Shown: positions 58,859-64,000 of the stretch, in pieces
Numbering within the stretch: position 1 is the stretch's first letter
Layout of the letters: the number at the start of each line of letters is the position of its first letter
Assembly: GCF_017168335.1 (NCBI RefSeq)
Contig: NZ_JABFAU010000013.1
Span: 620,153 to 684,152 of the forward strand
From: Rhodococcus sp. KRD162
Lineage (GTDB): Bacteria > Actinomycetota > Actinomycetes > Mycobacteriales > Mycobacteriaceae
Direction of reading: 5' to 3'
Length of the DNA: 64,000 bases
The notes under the pieces: model-generated
Seen by the model: only the letters and a program-made list of their open reading frames with translations
Told to the model about the DNA's origin: nothing
Databases searched by the model: none
Translations under genes and position numbers: made by a program

Positions 58859-58878
58859 TTATCCACAGGTGTGGATAA
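58859..58878. promoter_or_regulatory. Two opposed DnaA boxes upstream of dnaA
   Basis: TTATCCACA (58859-58867) and TGTGGATAA (58870-58878) are exact inverted boxes with two bases between them, forming one palindrome about 190 bases before the dnaA start. The 611-base gap 58671-59281 between dnaA and rpmH holds the promoters of both divergent units; I see no other gene in it. Confidence 0.75.
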
Positions 58879-59281
58879 ACGACACCGATGTGACGCCGCC
58901 TCGCTCGACCCTCCGTGCTACGGCGATCCCATGAGTCTGACCTGCACCGATGGCAATTGTCTGTCCTGTGATCGGAGGACGTGACTGCGTGCCATGGACC
59001 CATCGCAATCGATTCGACGTTCCGGCTGCGAGGCGATCGGCGAAGCCTGTGCATGAAAGACGACGTGGACCGGTGCGGAGCGAGTTTGACCACCGATGGC
59101 TCGATCAGTACTCTCGAACAGTCACCCAATAGCGAGGTGGCCGATGCTTGCTGGCTGCTTACAGTCTGTGTTCACTCGGATTACTCGCTCGGGAGGCTAG
59201 CAAGTTCATCCGAACTCGCTGAAGAACCTTTACAGCAGGCGCCGACCGATCGGCGTCGTCGAATCTCGAGGAGTGTTGACC

Positions 59282-59425
59282 GTGGCCAAGGGCAAGCGGA
59301 CGTTCCAGCCGAACAATCGCCGCCGCGCGCGCGTTCATGGCTTCCGTCTTCGTATGCGTACCCGTGCGGGTCGTGCAATCGTTTCCGCACGTCGCGGCAA
59401 GGGCCGTAAAGAACTCACAGCCTGA
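59282..59425 (+). CDS. rpmH: 50S ribosomal protein L34
   Basis: 47 aa from GTG 59282 ([20 protein letters not shown]), with CGAGGAG eight bases upstream. The sequence is very basic, with [11 protein letters not shown] and a Lys/Arg-rich end, and its length is normal for L34. Too short for many gene finders. It starts the operon rpmH-rnpA-yidD-yidC-jag, divergent from dnaA. Confidence 0.97.
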   Translation: MAKGKRTFQPNNRRRARVHGFRLRMRTRAGRAIVSARRGKGRKELTA

Positions 59426-59455
59426 TATCCGTTCGTCCGAAGCTTGGAGCTCGGG

Positions 59456-59836
59456 ATGCTTCCTGAGCCGAATCGACTACACCGAGCACGTGATTTCTCC
59501 GTCGCGGTGCGTCGAGGACGCCGAATGGGTCGATCGGATCTGGTCGTCCACGCTGTTGTGCGTGACGAACCGGATATTGCATCGACCATTCGGGGTCCAC
59601 GCTTCGGATTGATCGTCAGTAAGGCAGTCGGGCCGGCCGTAACTCGTCATCGAGTTGCGCGCCGGCTTCGGCATATCTGTAGCGAGGTCATCGGTGAGCT
59701 CCCAGAGTCCACCGACATAGTGATTCGTGCCCTGCCAGGCGCCGCGCACGCGACTTCGGCACAGTTAATCGTTCAATTGCGATCAGGAATGAAGAAGCTC
59801 GGTCTTCTCGAAGCTCCGAAGGGTCCGCCGTCATGA
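59456..59836 (+). CDS. rnpA: Ribonuclease P protein component
   Basis: 126 aa from ATG 59456, preceded by TTGGAGCTCGGG; a TTG at 59444 would add four residues. RnpA features: LHRARDFSVAVRRGRRMGRSDLVVHAV at the start, FGLIVSKAVGPAVTRHRVARRLRH (RNR-like motif) in the middle, and DIVIRALPGAAHATSAQL. It assists the RNase P RNA in removing 5' leaders of tRNA precursors. The stop overlaps the yidD ATG by four bases. Confidence 0.96.
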   Translation: MLPEPNRLHRARDFSVAVRRGRRMGRSDLVVHAVVRDEPDIASTIRGPRFGLIVSKAVGPAVTRHRVARRLRHICSEVIGELPESTDIVIRALPGAAHATSAQLIVQLRSGMKKLGLLEAPKGPPS

Positions 59837-60162
59837 CATTCATGGGCAACCTTCGTTCCATCCCTGCTCGTACACTCATCCGCTGCATCGGGTTGTACCG
59901 GACATACGTGTCCCCGATGCGCCCTCCCACCTGCCGTTTCTTCCCCACCTGCAGTGAGTACGCCATCGATGCTCTGCAGGCACATGGGATTGTGAAGGGC
60001 TCGTTGCTGGCAGTCGTCCGTCTCCTCAAATGTGCCCCCTGGCACTCTGGAGGGTGGGACCCCGTGCCCGAGCCCGGTAGGTGGCGCGCGACCGTCACCG
60101 AGCTGACCGAACCTGAACAACACCACGATCTCGCGCGAGTGGAAGAACAGAGGAGTACATAG
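59833..60162 (+). CDS. yidD: Membrane protein insertion efficiency factor YidD
   Basis: 109 aa. The family signature is complete: [37 protein letters not shown], then [16 protein letters not shown]. The conserved cysteines lie in TCRF, TCSEY and KCAPW. YidD supports YidC-dependent insertion of inner-membrane proteins. It overlaps rnpA and lies four bases before yidC. Confidence 0.96.
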   Translation: MTFMGNLRSIPARTLIRCIGLYRTYVSPMRPPTCRFFPTCSEYAIDALQAHGIVKGSLLAVVRLLKCAPWHSGGWDPVPEPGRWRATVTELTEPEQHHDLARVEEQRST

Positions 60163-60166
60163 AGCC

Positions 60167-61255
60167 GTGCTCGACTTCATTTACTACCCGGTTGCCTGGA
60201 TTCTCTGGGTGTGGCACAAGGTGTTCGGCTTTGTGTTCCAGGATCCCAGCAACGGCTTCGCCTGGGCGCTGTCCGTCGTCTTCCTCGTCTTCACGCTCCG
60301 CTTGATTCTCTACAAGCCCTTCGTCAAGCAGGTGCGCACCACTCGGCAGATGCAGGAGTTGCAGCCGCAGATCAAGGCGCTGCAGAAGAAGTACGGCAAA
60401 GACAAGCAAAAAATGGCCGTCGAGATGCAGAAGCTGCAGAAGGAACACGGGTTCAACCCCCTGATGGGTTGCCTCCCGGTGTTGGCCCAGGCACCTGTGT
60501 TCATCGGCTTGTTCCATGTGCTGCGGTCGTTCAACCGGACCGGTACCGGTATCGGTCAGCTGGGGTTGACCCCGGAGGAGAACCGCCAGCTGGCCAACTA
60601 CGCCTTCGATGTCTCGGATGTGCAGTCGTTCCTGGACGCGCGACTGTTCGGCGCCCCGATCTCGGCGTGGATCACCATGCCTCAGCAGCAGTTGGACGCC
60701 TTCGCGGTGGGCCCGAACGCATCCATTCCGCAAACGTGGGTCATCGCCGCTGTGTCGATCCCACTGATGATCATTGCTGCGATCATGACCCACCTGAACT
60801 CGCGCGCCTCCGTGGCTCGCCAGAGCGCGGCTGCTGCGGCGAACCCGCAGTCTGCGATCATGAACAAGCTGGCTCTGTACGTGTTCCCGCTCGGCGTACT
60901 GGTGTTCGGTGCCCTTCTGCCGATCGCAATCCTGCTGTACTGGGTGAGCAACAACACCTGGACCTACGCTCAGCAGCACTTGGTCTTTGGAAAGATCGAC
61001 AGGGAGGAAGCAGCCAAGGCTGCCGCTGCAGTCGAGAAGCGTTCCGAAAATGCGCCGAAGCCCGGTGTGAAGCCGGTATCGACCGCCAAGCCGAAGCCGG
61101 GTGCCCGCCCCAAGCTGTCCAAGATGGCACCGGCGGACGAGGCCACGAAGGCCAGCGGTGGCGACACCTCGGGTGCTTCCAGCGGCGCGTCGTCCCCGGT
61201 CAAGCCGAGACCGCAGGGGAACCGGAACAAGTCGACCAAGCGCAAGCGGCGCTGA
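60167..61255 (+). CDS. yidC: Membrane protein insertase YidC/Oxa1
   Basis: 362 aa from GTG 60167. The short actinobacterial form lacks the large periplasmic domain. Five or so membrane segments are seen: near 1-20 ([20 protein letters not shown]), about 30-50, 100-120, 200-220 and 245-270. The conserved basic loop [20 protein letters not shown] follows segment 2, and [23 protein letters not shown] lies in segment 3. The C-terminal tail is Lys/Pro-rich. It inserts and folds membrane proteins alone or with Sec. Confidence 0.97.
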   Translation: MLDFIYYPVAWILWVWHKVFGFVFQDPSNGFAWALSVVFLVFTLRLILYKPFVKQVRTTRQMQELQPQIKALQKKYGKDKQKMAVEMQKLQKEHGFNPLMGCLPVLAQAPVFIGLFHVLRSFNRTGTGIGQLGLTPEENRQLANYAFDVSDVQSFLDARLFGAPISAWITMPQQQLDAFAVGPNASIPQTWVIAAVSIPLMIIAAIMTHLNSRASVARQSAAAAANPQSAIMNKLALYVFPLGVLVFGALLPIAILLYWVSNNTWTYAQQHLVFGKIDREEAAKAAAAVEKRSENAPKPGVKPVSTAKPKPGARPKLSKMAPADEATKASGGDTSGASSGASSPVKPRPQGNRNKSTKRKRR

Positions 61256-61280
61256 CCGACCCGTCGAGAGAAGGACGAAC

Positions 61281-61979
61281 ATGGCAGCGGACGTAGAAGA
61301 AGCTCAGAACGACGAAGCACAGAACACAGGCGATGCGGTTTCCGGGGATGGAGTGAATGACGTGATGGTCGAGACCGGTCAGCTCAGTGCGGTCGACGCG
61401 GATTCGGACGAGAGTTCCGTGGTCGAGGAACCAGCTGCAGTCGCCGCGGACTCCAGTACCGGACAGAAGGCCGGCGTGCAGGCGTCCGATGATGATGATG
61501 ACGACGACGAGGACGACGAGGACTATCTGGTCGAAGAAGGTGAGATCGCCGGGGATTACCTCGAGCAGCTGCTCGACGTCCTCGATTTCGACGGAGACAT
61601 CGATCTCGATGTGGAGGGTGATCGGGCGATCGTCAGCATCGACGGCGGGGACGATCTCGCCAAACTCGTCGGACGCAAAGGCGAGGTTCTCGATGCGCTG
61701 CAGGAACTGACCCGTTTGGCCGTTCAGCAGTCGACCGGTGAGCGCAGCAAACTGATGCTCGATGTCGCCGGATGGCGTGCGAGCCGGCGCACCGAGCTCG
61801 GCAACCTCGGTGCGGAAGCCGCGCGGCGTGTGCTGGAATCGGGTGAGCGCGAAGAGCTGACTCCGATGACTCCTTTCGAGCGGAAGATCGTGCACGACGC
61901 GGTCGCCAAGATCGACGGCGTCGCGAGCGAGAGCACCGGCGTCGAGCCATCCCGACGGGTCGTCGTCGTCAAGGCGTGA
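61281..61979 (+). CDS. jag: R3H/KH RNA-binding protein Jag (KhpB-like)
   Basis: 232 aa from ATG 61281, with AAGGACG upstream. The first 100 residues are strongly acidic (DDDDDDDEDDEDY) and disordered. The KH domain follows (VEGDRAIVSIDGGDDLAKLVGRKGEVLDALQEL), then R3H with REELTPMTPFERKIVH. Jag/KhpB binds RNA and in firmicutes influences cell elongation and division. It is the last gene of the operon. In M. tuberculosis the next genes are gid (rsmG), parA and parB; here a hairpin and a gene-poor stretch follow. Confidence 0.95.
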   Translation: MAADVEEAQNDEAQNTGDAVSGDGVNDVMVETGQLSAVDADSDESSVVEEPAAVAADSSTGQKAGVQASDDDDDDDEDDEDYLVEEGEIAGDYLEQLLDVLDFDGDIDLDVEGDRAIVSIDGGDDLAKLVGRKGEVLDALQELTRLAVQQSTGERSKLMLDVAGWRASRRTELGNLGAEAARRVLESGEREELTPMTPFERKIVHDAVAKIDGVASESTGVEPSRRVVVVKA

Positions 61980-61980
61980 C

Positions 61981-62013
61981 GGTGTTCTGAAGTCGGTGGT
62001 GTTCTGAAGTCGG
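61981..62013. repeat. Two tandem 16-base units after jag
   Basis: GGTGTTCTGAAGTCGG occurs at 61981-61996 and 61998-62013, one base apart, immediately after the jag stop and before the large hairpin at 62028. Confidence 0.9.
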
Positions 62014-62027
62014 CGGACCTCACTGCG

Positions 62028-62082
62028 AACTGCTCCCCGGAAGTTGGACTGTGAATACAGTCTCGACTCCCGGGGAGCAGTT
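62028..62082. terminator. Extended double-stem hairpin ending the rpmH-jag operon
   Basis: AACTGCTCCCCGG (62028-62040) pairs perfectly with CCGGGGAGCAGTT (62070-62082). Inside the loop GACTGT (62047-62052) and ACAGTC (62057-62062) form a second stem with a GAAT loop. No T-run follows on either strand. It can end both the jag transcript and the minus-strand DUF1801-like gene that stops at 62141. Confidence 0.7.
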
Positions 62083-62140
62083 GTATCAGGGGCTGCCCCG
62101 GTGGGTGCTCGGTGAACCCCGAACAGAGCCCGCAAGGGTG

Positions 62141-62419
62141 CTATCGCACCGCGGAGCGAACGATCTCACTGATGCGTGCTTCGGTGGTCTCGTCGAGGTC
62201 GTCGAGATACCACGCTGCCGGCGAAAGAAGGCCATCTGGGCCACCGGCCGGCTCGAATGCCGCTTTTTCTGTGACGCTCAGATTCATCAGTTCGTCGTTG
62301 CGCAAAGAGATCAGTGCCGGCGTGCTCGCTGACTTGGCGTAGGCAGGCATTCCGTACCAGATGCGCGGCCTTAACTCAGGAGCAGCCGAGACGATGACCT
62401 CGTGCACTCGACGCATCAC
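62141..62419 (-). CDS. DUF1801-like protein, probably N-terminally truncated
   Basis: 92 aa from ATG 62419. The part RRVHEVIVSAAPELRPRIWYGMPAYAK matches the central signature (RIWYGMPAYA) of DUF1801/YdhG-like small proteins, some called iron chaperones. SLRNDELMNLSVTEKAAF and AWYLDDLDETTEARISEIVRSAV follow and fit the C-terminal helix. The usual 30-40 residues before this signature are missing, and the frame upstream (SPRRSV before the ATG) does not look like them. It may be a decayed gene. It lies convergent to jag. Confidence 0.55.
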   Translation of the reverse strand: MMRRVHEVIVSAAPELRPRIWYGMPAYAKSASTPALISLRNDELMNLSVTEKAAFEPAGGPDGLLSPAAWYLDDLDETTEARISEIVRSAVR

Positions 62420-62714
62420 GCTCCGTCGGGGACTGCGCGACGGTCAGCGTCGCAACGGGTGCAGACTTTCAAAATCCTCTCGAAACGGGCACCCGTTACC
62501 GAACCGTCCGGGCGGTCCCACTCTCGGCGGCCAGGCCGCTTCGACGGGGTCATGGTGGATTGTTTGCTGATTCGGGAGATCACGGCGGGGGAAAATTACA
62601 TTGATGTTGTTCTGTTCGACTCGTATCCGCTGGACATGCGAATAGTAGGTCTTTTCGTCACTGTGACGGCAAGTTTCCTCGGAGTTTTTGTTTCACACAG
62701 TGTCAGTGATCGGT

Positions 62715-62730
62715 TGTTTCACGTGAAACA
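62715..62730. promoter_or_regulatory. parS: parS site (exact)
   Basis: TGTTTCACGTGAAACA is an exact 16-base match to the bacterial parS consensus bound by ParB, which loads there and organises the origin region for segregation by ParA. It is 5.6 kb from the dnaA-dnaN gap. Confidence 0.95.
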
Positions 62731-63354
62731 CCAGAAAGGTCGATGGAACCGAACGGGCCCGCGTCACGGTGAATCCCGATGGATTTCGGTTGGACGCTAT
62801 GACGGAATCTGTTGGTCGTCTGAGCCTCGATCGTCAGTACGTCATGCTGTGCAAGCGGGGACGGCCCGGACCGGGTTCACGCGGTGCGGGACGTGCTTCT
62901 CCGTTGTACCTGTGGCGGGAGGTTATGCAGAGCGATCGGTTGCTGGGTCCGCGCAAGAACTGAGCTGCACAGGCAGTGTGGTGATGCCTGCGCGGGTGAT
63001 GCCCGGGTGCTGTGTTCTTTGGCTGCTGTGTTGTTCGACGCTGTGGTTCCAACGCCACAATCCCGTGCGCGATGCCACGCGGGATGCGGCTATCCCGCTG
63101 TGGGGATTCGACGCTGACCGAGGACCTCGGCTCGTCTCCCCCGGCGACGTGGATCTGCTCGGGGAAGGTGGCTCGCATTGCATCGGCGAGCGACTCGAGG
63201 GGGCTGGTGTGTGGACTCGCAGTTCGGCGATTCTGACAGGACGTGTGTGTGCGCTCCGGTGGTGGCGGCCAAGTTTTGTGTGGGCGCGCGGTCACGGTAG
63301 CCAGGCCGGTCTCGAGTTCAGAAGTGGGACGCCGTTGCCGAGCGGGCCGGACGA

Positions 63355-63370
63355 AGTTTCACGTGAAACA
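63355..63370. promoter_or_regulatory. parS: parS site (15 of 16 bases)
   Basis: AGTTTCACGTGAAACA differs from the consensus only in the first base; the inner 14 bases form a perfect palindrome. It lies 640 bases from the exact site. Confidence 0.9.
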
Positions 63371-63484
63371 ACGGCAGACGGCTAGTCGGGGGTACGCGGT
63401 CTCGGCGTCGATGCGCTGGGATTCGTTCAGTCGTGCATAGCCGGATGAAGACACGGTCGGAGGAGATCGGGGTTCGAGGTGCCC

Positions 63485-63540
63485 GGAGTCGGACGCGCTT
63501 GGAGTCGGACGTGCTTGGAGTCGGATGTTCTTGGAGTCGG
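63485..63540. repeat. 16-base tandem repeat
   Basis: GGAGTCGGACGCGCTT is followed by GGAGTCGGACGTGCTT, GGAGTCGGATGTTCTT and a fourth half unit GGAGTCGG: three and a half copies with a few substitutions, in otherwise featureless sequence. Confidence 0.9.
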
Positions 63541-63958
63541 AACGGTCGGCGCACCGAACTTCAGCTTCGTTAGAACCGGCAACCGCCCGGGCTGTATCGC
63601 GTCGCGACGCGTGGGTGGCGCCAGTTGGTCATCCGATAGGAGGCCGTTCCGGGTCGACTTCGCCGGCGATCAACCCGTCTCCCACTCAGGACCCCTGATG
63701 CCGAAGATCTTCTCAGAGCCGGCAACGTTCACAGAGGACGACCGCGACAGTGAGGCGAAGGCGTCGGTCACCAGACCTAGCGCGCGTAGCAACGTGGAAC
63801 CCAGAATCCGTGTGTTGATGCGGATCCGTGGAGATCGACGATCGGGTCTGCAACTTGTGCCTGGGTGATACGACACCTGTGAGCGCTAGGTCCGATCGGG
63901 ATCCGGTGTCGGCATCTGGACTTCTCGATCACCGGAATAGGGAGTAAGTGCCGACTCG

Positions 63959-63971
63959 TACTCGATGTGAC
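63959..63971 (+). repeat. Possible half copy of the composite repeat
   Basis: TACTCGATGTGAC matches 12 of 13 bases of the left outer stem of the composite repeat (CACTCGATGTGAC at 9893). The following bases CGAGGAACGGCC resemble the centre only weakly, and no right stem appears before the window ends. Confidence 0.35.
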
Positions 63972-64000
63972 CGAGGAACGGCCCAACGCCCGATCGACCC

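Larger units (their letters stand above)
62420..64000. other. Gene-poor region with parS sites
   Basis: No open frame in these 1581 bases has a family signature, a clear ribosome-binding site and coding-like composition together; the longest (62402-63385, plus) reads as random Arg/Ser/Gly/Cys-rich sequence. The part 62560-62720 is richer in A and T than its surroundings. The region holds two parS sites, a 16-base tandem repeat and a possible half copy of the composite repeat. rsmG, parA and parB are not recognisable up to the window edge. Confidence 0.65.

Noticed and set aside
62834..63295. 153-codon minus-strand frame in the gene-poor region
   Set aside because: Pro/His/Arg-rich without hydrophobic core or motif; most likely chance.
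62402..63385. 327-codon frame after jag as a possible RsmG or novel gene
   Set aside because: No methyltransferase motif such as VxDVGSGxGxPG, many Cys/Trp/Arg, and the frame crosses both parS sites. It ends in VSRET, which is simply how parS reads in that frame.

Overview
The window is about 64 kb of a high-GC actinobacterial chromosome around the replication origin. Gene order and protein content point to the mycolic-acid-containing Mycobacteriales, most likely a Rhodococcus-like organism. The block rpmH-rnpA-yidD-yidC-jag / dnaA / oriC / dnaN-gnd-recF-DUF721 / gyrB-gyrA-DUF3566-tRNA-Ile-tRNA-Ala / cwsA-ppiA / PH protein-crgA-DUF881-trpG / pknB-pknA-pbpA-rodA-pstP-fhaB-fhaA / tRNA-Leu matches the order known from Mycobacterium tuberculosis. 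Several lineage-specific genes are inserted into it. The assignment to genus is inference from synteny and family content, not from a database search.

Layout. 1-18 kb is an accessory arm: the end of a LacI-type regulator, a GGDEF-EAL cyclic-di-GMP protein, two F420/PPOX-type split-barrel proteins, a GNAT, a DUF559-type protein, lysX (lysyl-phosphatidylglycerol synthase fused to lysyl-tRNA synthetase), a hydrolase, a FabH-like ketoacyl synthase, two MFS exporters, a LysR regulator, a YhgE/Pip-like membrane protein and a cutinase-like secreted protein. 18-24 kb holds gltB-gltD (glutamate synthase). 24.7-35 kb is tRNA-Leu followed by the cell-envelope and division signalling operon (fhaA, fhaB, pstP, rodA, pbpA, pknA, pknB), whose genes mostly overlap by 4 bases. 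35-40 kb carries small division and envelope genes (trpG, DUF881, crgA, PH protein, rhomboid, ppiA, cwsA). 39-43 kb is an insertion relative to M. tuberculosis (a WXG-like/DUF1023 hydrolase, a membrane diguanylate cyclase, desA2). 43.6-50 kb holds tRNA-Ala, a 36-residue DLW-39-like gene, tRNA-Ile, DUF3566, gyrA and gyrB. 50-52.4 kb is a two-gene redox insertion. 52.5-62 kb is the replication core and the rpmH-jag operon on either side of oriC.

The most unusual material is non-coding. (i) A 50-57 bp composite repeat occurs five times between genes; it combines a direct repeat with an inverted repeat, and a possible sixth half copy lies at the right edge. (ii) Good DnaA boxes lie away from oriC, above all a cluster around crgA and the PH-protein gene at 36.4-36.8 kb. 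(iii) Two parS centromere sites sit in a 1.6 kb stretch with no convincing gene just after jag, where rsmG-parA-parB would be expected, and a third near-parS site lies at the start of the hydrolase gene at 7.87 kb. (iv) Several perfect hairpins and short tandem repeats lie at operon ends. I see no CRISPR array, prophage, insertion sequence or complete novel multi-gene defence system.
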